Positions 1 to 8,137 of a stretch of DNA of 50,303 nt are shown here, piece after piece. The notes beneath the pieces were generated by a model. It had not been told where the DNA came from. It was given only the letters and a program-made list of their open reading frames with translations, and searched no databases. Numbering within the stretch: position 1 is the stretch's first letter; each line of letters opens with the position of its first letter. A program made the position numbers and the translations under genes. Source of the stretch: Sphingobium sp. CCH11-B1 (GTDB lineage: Bacteria > Pseudomonadota > Alphaproteobacteria > Sphingomonadales > Sphingomonadaceae); assembly GCF_001556865.1 (NCBI RefSeq), contig NZ_LSJY01000123.1:1-50303 (forward strand), written 5' to 3'.

Positions 1-536
1 GGCGCGGGTTCCAGTTCGGCAGGCGGCACACACATGAGGCCGAGCACAGGAATATCGGCGTCGCGTGCGGCAGCGATCAGTGCCGGCGTGTCGGCGATGG
101 CACAGCCGCCCTTCTGCTCCTCCGCGCCGATATTGACCTGAATGAAGCAGGGGATGCGCTTGCCGGTTGCATTCATCGCCTTCGCCAGCGCGGTCAGGAG
201 CGAGGGCCGGTCGAGCCCGTGGATGACGTCGAACAGGGCGACCGCTTCGGTCGCCTTGTTCGATTGCAGCTGACCCACCAGATGCAGTTCCACATCGGGC
301 CATTCGTCCCGAAGCGCGGGCCATTTGTCCTGGCTTTCCTGCACGCGATTTTCGCCGAAGACACGCTGGCCGGCTTCTATGAGCGGGCGGATGGCCGGAG
401 CATCATGCGTCTTGGACACGGCGATGAGGCGGATGTCGTCGCCGCTGCGATCCGTCAGGCGGGCGGCGCGATCCATGGCTTCGCGGACGGCGGCAAGGCG
501 AAGGGCGGCATCGTCAACAGGGGTGTCGGTCGTCAT
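1..536 (-). CDS. YggS/PROSC family PLP homeostasis protein (partial)
   Basis: This is a pyridoxal-phosphate-binding protein of the YggS (PLPBP) family, a cytoplasmic TIM-barrel protein that carries PLP without a known enzymatic reaction and keeps vitamin B6 and amino-acid pools in balance. The reverse strand reads from an ATG at 536. The expected PLP lysine is at about residue 42 (context AVSKTHD), followed by the family signature VFGENRVQES and the stretch VGQLQSNKA. The last visible residues (LGLMCVPP) correspond to the later part of the barrel. The gene runs off the left edge, so roughly the last quarter is missing. It diverges from the thiE-like gene at 560 with only 23 bases between the two starts. 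Confidence 0.9.
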   Translation of the reverse strand, partial: MTTDTPVDDAALRLAAVREAMDRAARLTDRSGDDIRLIAVSKTHDAPAIRPLIEAGQRVFGENRVQESQDKWPALRDEWPDVELHLVGQLQSNKATEAVALFDVIHGLDRPSLLTALAKAMNATGKRIPCFIQVNIGAEEQKGGCAIADTPALIAAARDADIPVLGLMCVPPAELEPA

Positions 537-559
537 CGGCGCTGCTATAGGCGAGGGTC

Positions 560-1111
560 ATGTCCGCCCGCCACCGCAAAAAGCAGCCCATGCTCTGGCT
601 GATGACGGATGAACGCGTGCCCGATGCTGCGCTGCTCGCGACTGCGGCGCGGTTGCCCAAGGGCGCGGCCGGGATCGTCTTTCGCCATCATGCGACGCCT
701 GTGGCACAGCGGCGCGCCCTGTTCGACGCGCTTCGACGGATCGCGCTTGGGCGGCGGCTGATCCTGTTGCTTGGTGGTACGGCGCGGCAGGCGGCGGCAT
801 GGCGCGCCGATGGCGTGCATGGGCGCGACCGGCGGCGCGCGGCCCGGCCGCTCTTGCGCAGCGCGCCAGTGCATGATGTGCGGGAAGCCGTCGCGGCGCG
901 CGGCGTCGATCTCTGTTTCGTCTCGCCGCTCTTTCCCACCCGATCGCATCCGGGTCGCTCGACCCTCGGCCGTGTCGGATTTGCGATGATCGCCAGCCGG
1001 ATCGACCGGCCGGTGATCGCCCTGGGCGGGATGAAAGCCACGCATCGATACATGCTGGGCGGCATCGGCGCTGACGGATGGGCGGCGATCGACGGACTGA
1101 CCGGCTATTAG
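560..1111 (+). CDS. Thiamine phosphate synthase-like (ThiE/TenI fold) protein
   Basis: This 183-residue protein resembles the thiamine-phosphate synthase/TenI TIM-barrel family, which in its classic form joins HMP-PP and HET-P to make thiamine phosphate. Support comes from the order of landmarks: LMTDER near the start, ADGVHG in the middle, then HDVREAVAARGVDLCFVSPLFPT and a late IALGG phosphate-binding turn. The canonical HLGQxD motif after DGVH is replaced by GRDRR, so catalysis is doubtful; it may be a degenerate or repurposed paralogue. No other thiamine gene is in view. The stop overlaps the convergent HAD gene by four bases. The ATG at 560 was chosen because the first ATG already gives a normal N-terminus. 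Confidence 0.7.
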   Translation: MSARHRKKQPMLWLMTDERVPDAALLATAARLPKGAAGIVFRHHATPVAQRRALFDALRRIALGRRLILLLGGTARQAAAWRADGVHGRDRRRAARPLLRSAPVHDVREAVAARGVDLCFVSPLFPTRSHPGRSTLGRVGFAMIASRIDRPVIALGGMKATHRYMLGGIGADGWAAIDGLTGY

Positions 1112-1713
1112 GTCCAGTCGACCCGCGTCCAGCCACGCTCGGCTGCCAGCCTGGCCAGCGGCTTGTGCGGATTGGCGGCGAAGGGCAGGTCGGCGAATTC
1201 CAGCATCGGCGCGTCCGACACATGGTCGGAATAGGCGCGGATATGCGCCTGTCCGCGGTCGATTGCCTCGGCTGCCATCCATGCCTTGATCATGCGCAGC
1301 TTGCCGGTGTCGTAGCAATTTTCCCCGGCGATCTTTGCGCGGACATACCGCAGATCCTGGCTCAGATGATCGGTAGCAATCACGGCGTCGAAGCCCAGGC
1401 GGTGCGCGATCGGCTCGACATAGAGGCGGTAGGAAGCGGTGGCGATCACCGAATCGGCATAGCTTTCGACATGCGGCATGAGCTTCGCCCGCTCCACATG
1501 ATAGCCGATCATCAGCGCCTGGTTGAGTTCCTTGAGCCGCTGGCGCGTGACGAGCTTTAGCACATAGGCCAGCATCAGCAGGATGACGCAGGGGAACAGC
1601 AGCAGTCGCCACGGCGCCATGCGGCGCGCCACATGGAGGAGGAAGCCGGTATAGGTGCCGCTGAACGTGACCGTGCGGTCCATATCGTAAATCGCCAGCC
1701 GATGCGTCGTCAT
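1108..1713 (-). CDS. HAD-IB family hydrolase with a membrane-spanning cap region
   Basis: This 201-residue protein of the haloacid dehalogenase superfamily is probably a phosphatase acting on a small or lipid-linked phosphate ester. The nucleophile and acid/base pair are D10 and D12 in YDMDRTVT. The family threonine/serine (IATASY) and lysine regions follow, and the C-terminal part has SDHVSDAPML, the motif that supplies the metal-binding aspartates. Residues about 35-55 (LLLFPCVILLMLAYVL) form a hydrophobic helix in the cap, so membrane association is likely. I chose the ATG at 1713; an in-frame ATG at 1737 would add eight residues. The gene diverges from the Mla operon, which begins about 100 bases away. 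The natural substrate is not evident. Confidence 0.8.
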   Translation of the reverse strand: MTTHRLAIYDMDRTVTFSGTYTGFLLHVARRMAPWRLLLFPCVILLMLAYVLKLVTRQRLKELNQALMIGYHVERAKLMPHVESYADSVIATASYRLYVEPIAHRLGFDAVIATDHLSQDLRYVRAKIAGENCYDTGKLRMIKAWMAAEAIDRGQAHIRAYSDHVSDAPMLEFADLPFAANPHKPLARLAAERGWTRVDWT

Positions 1714-1811
1714 GCCGTATCCGAAACTTTTGTCCATGCCCTTCGTTCTGGCTTGCGGATGGGCCGTTTCGGCTTGCCGTGCAACCGATAATGGACCACT
1801 AAATCCATCGC

Positions 1812-2921
1812 ATGAACAAAGCCGCTGATCTTGCCGAAGACGCGCGCGATGGCGGCAGCGTGCTCCGCCTGTCCGGGTCCATGGCCATTGCCTGTCTGCG
1901 CGATCTGCCGAACCGGCTGGACGCGGTGCAAGGACCGGTGCAGGCGATCGACCTGAGTGATGTCGATCATATGGATACGATCGGCGCATGGACGGTCCAC
2001 CGCACCGCCCGCCGCCTGGGGTGCGAAGTCACCGGCGCCAATGACGATGCCGCGCGTTTGATCGCTGCGGTGGGCGAACTGGACGAACCGGTGTCCATCC
2101 GGCCCGACCATATCCATCCCATGCGGCGCGTCGTCGGCCAGATCGGCGAAGCGGTGACGGCGGCAGGATCGACTCTGGTCGGTCTGGTCGGATTTTTCGG
2201 CGGGACGCTGGTGGCGAGTTGGAACATCCTGCGCCATCCGCATCGCTTTCGCGTCAATGCCGTGGTGCAGCGGTTCGAAGTGGTGGGCGTTTCGGCGCTG
2301 GGCATCATCGGCTTGATGAGCTTTTTGATCGGCATCGTCATCGCGCAGCAGGGTTCAGTGCAGCTGCGCCAGTTCGGCATGGAGATGCTGACCATCAACC
2401 TGGTCGGCCGGCTCACCTTTCGCGAACTTGGCGTGCTGATGACCGCGATCATGGTGGCTGGGCGGTCCGGATCGGCCTTCGCGGCGCAACTCGGGACGAT
2501 GAAGCTGACCGAGGAGATCGACGCGATGCGGACGATCGGCGTTTCTCCGATGGAGGCGCTGGTGCTGCCACGCACGCTGGCTGTCGTCGTGATGATGCCC
2601 CTGCTTGGCTTCTATTCCTCCATCGTCGCCATCATCGGCGGCGGTTTTTTGTGCGCGGTATCGCTGGAAATTCCGCCAATCACCTTCGTGCAGCGTCTGC
2701 GGGAGGTCGTGCCCATCACTGACTTGTGGGTCGGCCTGATCAAGGCCCCCGTCTTCGGAATCATCATTGCGCTGGCCGGCTGTTTCCAGGGGATGCAGGT
2801 CAAGGCCAATGCCGAGGAGGTCGGGCTGCGGACGACCGCCGCGGTGGTGCAGGCGATTTTCCTCGTCATCGTGATCGACGCCTTCTTTGCCGTTTTCTTC
2901 ACCTGGGTCGGGTGGAATTGA
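1812..2921 (+). CDS. mlaE: MlaE-family lipid ABC transporter permease with N-terminal STAS domain
   Basis: This is the inner-membrane permease of an Mla-type phospholipid transport system, which moves lipids between the inner and outer membranes and so maintains outer-membrane asymmetry. The first ~100 residues are a STAS-like domain, with IDLSDVDHMDTIGAW as the core strand-helix. The MlaE domain follows, with several long hydrophobic segments and the conserved EIDAMRTIGVSPMEALVLPR coupling segment that contacts the ATPase. At 369 residues it is longer than E. coli MlaE (about 260) because the STAS part, a separate protein (MlaB) in E. coli, is fused on. Its stop overlaps the mlaF start by one base (TGATG), so the two are translationally coupled. 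Confidence 0.93.
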   Translation: MNKAADLAEDARDGGSVLRLSGSMAIACLRDLPNRLDAVQGPVQAIDLSDVDHMDTIGAWTVHRTARRLGCEVTGANDDAARLIAAVGELDEPVSIRPDHIHPMRRVVGQIGEAVTAAGSTLVGLVGFFGGTLVASWNILRHPHRFRVNAVVQRFEVVGVSALGIIGLMSFLIGIVIAQQGSVQLRQFGMEMLTINLVGRLTFRELGVLMTAIMVAGRSGSAFAAQLGTMKLTEEIDAMRTIGVSPMEALVLPRTLAVVVMMPLLGFYSSIVAIIGGGFLCAVSLEIPPITFVQRLREVVPITDLWVGLIKAPVFGIIIALAGCFQGMQVKANAEEVGLRTTAAVVQAIFLVIVIDAFFAVFFTWVGWN

Positions 2922-3793
2922 TGAGCGAGGAGAATATCCAGGCGGCCGAGGAGCAGCGTGTCGAGCAAGCGTTCGAGCATAGCGACATCGCCATCAAGGT
3001 GCGTGGGTTGCGCAACAGCTTCGCTGATCAGGTCGTGCACGAGCATCTCGACCTCGACGTGCGCAAGGGCGAGATATTGGGCGTGGTCGGCGGATCGGGC
3101 ACCGGCAAGTCGGTGCTCATGCGCTCCATCATCGGCCTGCAGACGCCCGATGAGGGCGAAATCTGCGTCTTTGGCGAATCGATGATCGGGCGTCTGGATG
3201 ACGAGGCGCTGGCCATACGGAAGCGGTGGGGCGTGCTGTTCCAGGGTGGCGCGCTGTTTTCGACGCTGACGGTGGCGGAAAATGTCGAGGTGCCGATCCG
3301 CGAATATTATCCCGACATCGGCCCGCAGCTGCGCGACGAGATCGCCGCCTACAAGATCCGCATGACCGGCCTGCCGACCGAAGCGGGCCCCAAATATCCG
3401 GCTGAATTGTCCGGCGGGATGAAGAAGCGCGCTGGCCTCGCCCGTGCGCTGGCGCTTGACCCGGATCTCCTCTTCCTGGACGAGCCGACCGCCGGCCTCG
3501 ACCCGATCGGAGCGGCGGCGTTCGACGAACAGACGCGCCAGTTGCAGCAGACGCTGGGTCTCACCGTCTTCCTTATCACCCACGATCTCGATACCCTCTA
3601 TTCGATCTGTGACCGGGTGGCGGTGCTGGCCGACCGGAAGGTGATCGCCGTCGGCAGCATCAAGGAACTGCTGGCGACCGATCATCCGTGGATCCAGGAA
3701 TATTTCAACGGCCCGCGCGGCCGCGCCGCAACGGCCGCGGTCACGCGCGAAAAGAACAGGGCGGCGGACAGCCCGCCGGACGGAAGGCGATAG
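2921..3793 (+). CDS. mlaF: Mla lipid transport ATP-binding protein
   Basis: This is the cytoplasmic ATPase that powers the Mla lipid transporter. Residues 57-64 (GGSGTGKS) are the Walker A loop. The ABC signature is LSGGMKKRAGLARAL, with the lysine-rich form typical of MlaF, and Walker B is LLFLDEPTAGLDP followed by the switch histidine in LITHDLDT. At 290 residues it has an N-terminal extension of about 20 charged residues before the ABC core. The start at 2921 was preferred over upstream possibilities because it overlaps the mlaE stop and opens with MSEENIQ. The next gene, the MCE subunit, begins four bases after the last codon. Confidence 0.95.
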   Translation: MSEENIQAAEEQRVEQAFEHSDIAIKVRGLRNSFADQVVHEHLDLDVRKGEILGVVGGSGTGKSVLMRSIIGLQTPDEGEICVFGESMIGRLDDEALAIRKRWGVLFQGGALFSTLTVAENVEVPIREYYPDIGPQLRDEIAAYKIRMTGLPTEAGPKYPAELSGGMKKRAGLARALALDPDLLFLDEPTAGLDPIGAAAFDEQTRQLQQTLGLTVFLITHDLDTLYSICDRVAVLADRKVIAVGSIKELLATDHPWIQEYFNGPRGRAATAAVTREKNRAADSPPDGRR

Positions 3794-3796
3794 GAT

Positions 3797-4759
3797 ATGG
3801 AAACCCGTTCCAACCATGTACTGGTGGGCACCGTCACGCTGCTGCTGATCGCGGCCATCATGGCCGCCGCCTTCTGGTTTTCCCGCCTGTCGCAGGGCGA
3901 CAGTCAGGAATATGACATCTTCTTCAAACAGTCGGTGAACGGCCTGGCGAAGGGGTCCGCGGTCAACTATTCAGGCGTGCCGTCCGGACAGGTCGAGAAG
4001 ATCGAACTGTGGAAGCGCGATCCGAGTTTCGTGAAGGTGCGCATTTCCGTAAAGGATGGCACGCCCGTTCTGCAGGGGACGACAGCCACCATTTCTGGCG
4101 TCGGCTTTACCGGCGTGAGCGAAATCGTGCTGGACGGCGCGGTCAAGGGCGCGCCGCCGATCCTGTGCCCGGTCGAAAATGTGCTGGCCGCCTGCCCCGA
4201 CGGCGTGCCGGTCATCCCCACCAAGCCCGGCGCTCTGGGCGAGCTGCTCAACAATGCGCCCCAGCTGCTGGAGCGGCTGTCCACGCTGACCGAGCGACTG
4301 ACCGAGCTGCTGAACGACAAGAATCAGCAGTCGATCGCCGGCATATTGGCCAATGTCGAGCGCGTATCCGATGCGCTGGCGGATCGGAGCCCCGAAATCG
4401 CCGCCACGCTGGCGGAAGCGCGTATCACGGTACAGCGGACCGGCGTTGCGGTTGAACAGATCGGCAAGCTGGCCGCGACGACCGATTCGTTGCTGAACGA
4501 CGAGGGCCGGCCCTTGATGGCGGACCTGCGCAAGAGCGTGCAGGCCGCATCGCAAAGCATCGACACGCTCAACAAGACGATCGCAGAGGCGCAGCCGGGC
4601 GTGCGCAGTTTCAGCAATCAGACCATGCCGGAGGTCAACCAACTGGTTCGCGATCTGCGCGAGATGTCCCGATCCTTCCGCGGGGTCGCGGAAAAGCTGG
4701 ACCAGCAGGGTGCCAGCTCGCTGGTCGGATCGCCCAAGCTACCGGATTACAAGCCATGA
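3797..4759 (+). CDS. mlaD: MlaD/MCE family periplasmic lipid-binding subunit
   Basis: This is the MCE-domain subunit of the Mla system. It is anchored in the inner membrane by one N-terminal helix (about residues 6-29, VLVGTVTLLLIAAIMAAAFW) and projects into the periplasm, where MCE domains assemble into a ring that passes lipids. The MCE core spans roughly residues 38-125 (YDIFFKQSVNGLAKGSAVNYSG and TATISGVGFTGVSEIVLDG are its landmarks). The remaining ~190 residues are helical and rich in Gln, Leu and Thr, as in the extended MCE proteins of alphaproteobacteria; E. coli MlaD is much shorter. Its stop overlaps the downstream lipoprotein start (ATGA). Confidence 0.93.
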   Translation: METRSNHVLVGTVTLLLIAAIMAAAFWFSRLSQGDSQEYDIFFKQSVNGLAKGSAVNYSGVPSGQVEKIELWKRDPSFVKVRISVKDGTPVLQGTTATISGVGFTGVSEIVLDGAVKGAPPILCPVENVLAACPDGVPVIPTKPGALGELLNNAPQLLERLSTLTERLTELLNDKNQQSIAGILANVERVSDALADRSPEIAATLAEARITVQRTGVAVEQIGKLAATTDSLLNDEGRPLMADLRKSVQAASQSIDTLNKTIAEAQPGVRSFSNQTMPEVNQLVRDLREMSRSFRGVAEKLDQQGASSLVGSPKLPDYKP

Positions 4760-5403
4760 TGAGAGAGATGCGGACCATGATCCATGCGAAACGCCGGGGC
4801 TTGAAAGCGTCCGGCCTGTTGGGAGCGGCTGCGGGCGCGCTGCTGTTGTCGGGATGCGTTTCGATCGGCGCGAAGCCGCCGCAACGGTTGCTGACGCTGG
4901 ATGCCACCCACAAGGTTCCGGCGGGGACGACTCGCGTGGCCGGGGAAGGACGTACGCTCATCGTTGCCGACCCGGAAGCGCCGCGCATGCTGGACACGGT
5001 GCGCGTGCCAGTGCAGCTCGGCGCCACGTCGGTCGCTTATGTGACCAAGGTGCAATGGGCGGACACTCCGCGCCATCTGTTCCGTCGCCTGCTGGCGGAA
5101 ACGATTTCGGCGACGACGGACCGGGTCGTGCTGGATAGCGGTCAATTCTCCGGCGACGGCGGACAGCGCCTGTCCGGGGAATTGGTCGCTTTTCAGATCG
5201 ACGAACCGAGCGGCAGCGCGATCGTCACCTATGATGCCGTCCTGACCACCCCGGCGGGCAAGGCGCTGGCGCGGCAGCGCTTCACGGCCAGCGTGCCTGT
5301 GGGCGGAAAGATCGAGGCGTCCACGGTCGGCGCGCCGCTGAACGCTGCGGCGAACAAGGTGGCGTCCGACGTCGCCGCATGGGCGGCGGCGGTGAAGGAC
5401 TGA
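4756..5403 (+). CDS. ABC-type transport auxiliary lipoprotein (PqiC/ABC_trans_aux-like)
   Basis: This 215-residue lipoprotein matches the auxiliary component that accompanies MCE transport operons in many proteobacteria. It probably sits at the outer membrane and receives or guides lipids delivered by the MCE subunit. A basic N-terminus leads into a hydrophobic stretch and a lipobox LLSGC with the lipidated cysteine near residue 34. The body shows family features such as VRVPVQLG, VQWADTPRHLFRRLL and an ending in WAAAVKD. Translation is coupled to mlaD through an ATGA overlap. No MlaC or MlaA gene is present here, so this lipoprotein may fill part of their role; that is inference. It is the last gene of the operon. 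Confidence 0.82.
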   Translation: MMREMRTMIHAKRRGLKASGLLGAAAGALLLSGCVSIGAKPPQRLLTLDATHKVPAGTTRVAGEGRTLIVADPEAPRMLDTVRVPVQLGATSVAYVTKVQWADTPRHLFRRLLAETISATTDRVVLDSGQFSGDGGQRLSGELVAFQIDEPSGSAIVTYDAVLTTPAGKALARQRFTASVPVGGKIEASTVGAPLNAAANKVASDVAAWAAAVKD

Positions 5404-5418
5404 AGCCCGTTGCTTGCT

Positions 5419-5441
5419 GGGCACCTGATATGCGGGTGCCC
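5419..5441. terminator. Hairpin between convergent Mla operon and pepN
   Basis: A 7-bp inverted repeat (GGGCACC, nine-base loop, GGTGCCC) lies in the 49-base gap between two converging genes. No T-run follows it on either strand, so termination is suggested by position only. Confidence 0.35.
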
Positions 5442-5452
5442 GGGCAGCAGGG

Positions 5453-8053
5453 TCAGGTGAGGCTCTTGCTCGCCTGTTCGGTCACGTCCTTCGACAGGCC
5501 CGGTTCCGCCAATATGCGCTGAAGCTCCGCTCGCATCAGTGACGCGCGGCCCTCGTCGAACCGCTTCCACCGGCCAAGCGGTGGCACGAGACGCGCGGCG
5601 GTTTGCGGGTTGAGCTTGTCCAGCGCGATGATGCAGTCGGCAACCATGCGGTATCCCTTGCCGGACTTGTGATGGAACGCCCACTGATTGGCCGCGAAGG
5701 CCCCGAACAGGGCGCGCACGCGATTGGGATTGGCGAGCGTGAAATCCTTGTGGCGGGACAGCGCGGCGACATGGTCGGCAGTGTCGGGATGGAGCGAAAA
5801 GGCCTGTGTCTGGAACCATTTGTCCAGCGTCAGCGCGTCGTCGCAATAGCGGTTGTAGAAGATGTCGAGGGCTGCTTCCCGCTCCGCGCTGCCCCCGTTG
5901 GCGAGCGTTCCCAACGCCGCCTGACGTTCCGTCATATTGTCCGCCTCGCTAAACTGCGCGAAGGCGATAGACGCTCCATCTGACGCGCCCGAGGCGACAA
6001 GGTAATGAAGCGCCGCGTTGCGGAGCTTGCGCGCGCCTTTCGCGGCGGGCGAGGTCGAAAAGCCGTTGGCTTTGGTTCCGGCGTGGACTTCGCGCCACAG
6101 ATTTTCGAGATCAACGCCGATGCGCGCCTGAAGCGCCTCCCGAGCCCTATGGATGGCGTCAGGCTCTACCCGCGCCATCTGGTCGCCCAGATAGGCTTCG
6201 CTGGGCAGGCGGATGACCTCCGCCACGAAGGCCGGATCGAGCGCAGTGTCGGTCAGGGTGTAGCGGATGGCGTCTACCACGGCCTGCTCGTCCGCTGGCT
6301 GCCCCGAGGTCAGGGCGAGGAGCACGTTGACCATCAATTGCTGCATCGCTTCATAGCGGGCGAACGGATCATCATCATGCGCCGACAGGAAGGCGAGATC
6401 GGCCTGGCTGCGGTCGGTCTGCACGATCACCGGTGCCGAAAAGCCGCGATTGATCGACAATATGGGCGGCGAGGCAAAGTCGGGAAACACGAAGCTTTCC
6501 CGCGCTTCTGTCAGGATCAGCAGTTCGTCGCCATGATGCGTTGCGGTCGCCGGATTGAACAGCGCCACGCGTAAGGGGATCGCCATCGGCTGCTTGACCG
6601 GCTGCCCCGGTGTTGAGGGAATGGATTGTTCGAGGACCAGTTCGACGCTCTGGGTGGCGGGGTCATGGGTGAGGGACGCTTGCACCAGGGGCGTTCCTGC
6701 CTGCTCATACCATAGACGGAACTGCCCGAGATCCAGACCTGCGCCATCCTCCATGGCCCGGACGAAATCCTCGCAAGTCGCGGCCTGCCCGTCATGGCGA
6801 TCGAAATAAAGATCCGTGCCCGCCCGGAACCGTTCCGGACCGGCAATCAGCGCCATCATGCGGATAAGTTCGGCACCCTTGTTGTAGATGGTCGCGGTAT
6901 AGAAATTGCTGATTTCCATGTAGGATTCGGGTCGGACAGGATGGGCGAGCGGCCCATTGTCCTCCGGAAACTGCGCCGCGCGCAGCACGCGCACATCTTC
7001 GATCCGCTTGACGGCATGGGAGCCCATGTCAGCCGAGAAATTCTGATCGCGAAATACCGTAAAGCCCTCCTTCAAGGAGAGCTGGAACCAGTCGCGGCAC
7101 GTGACGCGATTACCCGACCAATTGTGGAAATATTCATGAGCCACCACCCCTTCGACGCCGTCATAATCGACGTCGGTCGCCGTTTCGGGATCGGCCAGGA
7201 TGTAACGCGAATTGAAGATGTTGAGGCCCTTATTCTCCATCGCCCCGAAATTGAAGTCCGCGACGGCGACGATGTTGAACACATCGAGATCATATTCCCG
7301 GCCATAGACGCGTTCATCCCAGGCCATGCTGTTCTTGAGCGCTGTCATCGCATGGCTGGTACGCGGCAGGTCGCTTTCCTTCACCCAAATGCCAAGCCGA
7401 ACCGTACGCCCGCCAGCGGTGACAAACTGGTCGGCGTTGCAGGCAAGATCGCCCGCCACGAGCGCGAACAGATAACAGGGTTTCGGGAAAGGGTCGTGCC
7501 AGACCGCCCAATGCCGTCCGTCATCCAGTTCCCCCGTATCGATCGGATCGCCATTGGCCAGCAATATCGGGAAGCGCGCCTTGTCGGCCGTCATACGCAC
7601 GCTATAGCGTGACAGCACGTCGGGGCGATCAGGGAAGAAGGTAATGCGGCGAAACCCTTCTGCCTCGCATTGGGTGCAAAGCAGGCCGCCGCTGGCATAG
7701 AGTCCCATCAGCTTGCTGTTGCTTTCGGGGACGAGCTCGACCAGCGTTTCGATGTGATGGGCATCGCCGGGCAGCGTCAGGATAAGCGCGCCTGCTTCGA
7801 GATACCAGGATTGGGGCGAGAGGGGTTGACCATCCACCCTTATTTCCAGCGGAACAAGGCCGTCGCCGTCCAGCCTGAGCGGCTGATCGTGATCGCCATT
7901 GCGCGTCACGGACAATTGCGCGCGAACCCGTGTCAGGACAGGGTCGAGATCAAATTCCAGATCGATCTGCGGGACGAGCCAGTCCGGCGCGCGATAGTCG
8001 CTGCGGCGAATGACGGAGGGCGCGGCGGAAGTGGTGGAAAGCATGTCGGCCAT
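5453..8053 (-). CDS. pepN: Aminopeptidase N (M1 zinc metallopeptidase)
   Basis: This cytoplasmic M1 aminopeptidase removes N-terminal residues from peptides and helps recycle amino acids. At 866 residues it has the usual length of proteobacterial PepN. The substrate-recognition motif FGAMENKGLN comes just before the zinc site HEYFHNW (about residue 303), and the third zinc ligand is the glutamate in SLKEGFTVFRD, 19 residues later. A long helical C-terminal domain follows, as in the E. coli enzyme. Two in-frame ATGs (8053 and 8044) are possible starts. It is the gene after parB on the same strand, 84 bases downstream, and converges with the Mla operon. Confidence 0.95.
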   Translation of the reverse strand: MADMLSTTSAAPSVIRRSDYRAPDWLVPQIDLEFDLDPVLTRVRAQLSVTRNGDHDQPLRLDGDGLVPLEIRVDGQPLSPQSWYLEAGALILTLPGDAHHIETLVELVPESNSKLMGLYASGGLLCTQCEAEGFRRITFFPDRPDVLSRYSVRMTADKARFPILLANGDPIDTGELDDGRHWAVWHDPFPKPCYLFALVAGDLACNADQFVTAGGRTVRLGIWVKESDLPRTSHAMTALKNSMAWDERVYGREYDLDVFNIVAVADFNFGAMENKGLNIFNSRYILADPETATDVDYDGVEGVVAHEYFHNWSGNRVTCRDWFQLSLKEGFTVFRDQNFSADMGSHAVKRIEDVRVLRAAQFPEDNGPLAHPVRPESYMEISNFYTATIYNKGAELIRMMALIAGPERFRAGTDLYFDRHDGQAATCEDFVRAMEDGAGLDLGQFRLWYEQAGTPLVQASLTHDPATQSVELVLEQSIPSTPGQPVKQPMAIPLRVALFNPATATHHGDELLILTEARESFVFPDFASPPILSINRGFSAPVIVQTDRSQADLAFLSAHDDDPFARYEAMQQLMVNVLLALTSGQPADEQAVVDAIRYTLTDTALDPAFVAEVIRLPSEAYLGDQMARVEPDAIHRAREALQARIGVDLENLWREVHAGTKANGFSTSPAAKGARKLRNAALHYLVASGASDGASIAFAQFSEADNMTERQAALGTLANGGSAEREAALDIFYNRYCDDALTLDKWFQTQAFSLHPDTADHVAALSRHKDFTLANPNRVRALFGAFAANQWAFHHKSGKGYRMVADCIIALDKLNPQTAARLVPPLGRWKRFDEGRASLMRAELQRILAEPGLSKDVTEQASKSLT

Positions 8054-8137
8054 GCTTGCAACCTAGGGGCGGCGCCGGAAAAAGCCAGTGGCGCAACGGC
8101 ATTTATGCGTGGCGCTTGTCCCCTCCCCCGCCTTGTG

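Noticed and set aside
5487..5505. CTTCGACAGG word in the pepN 3' end considered as a second REP copy
   Set aside because: It lacks the complementary arm and lies in normal coding sequence.
7098..7103. CACGTG core in pepN considered as a parS site
   Set aside because: The flanks (GCGG before, ACGC after) do not match parS beyond the six-base core.
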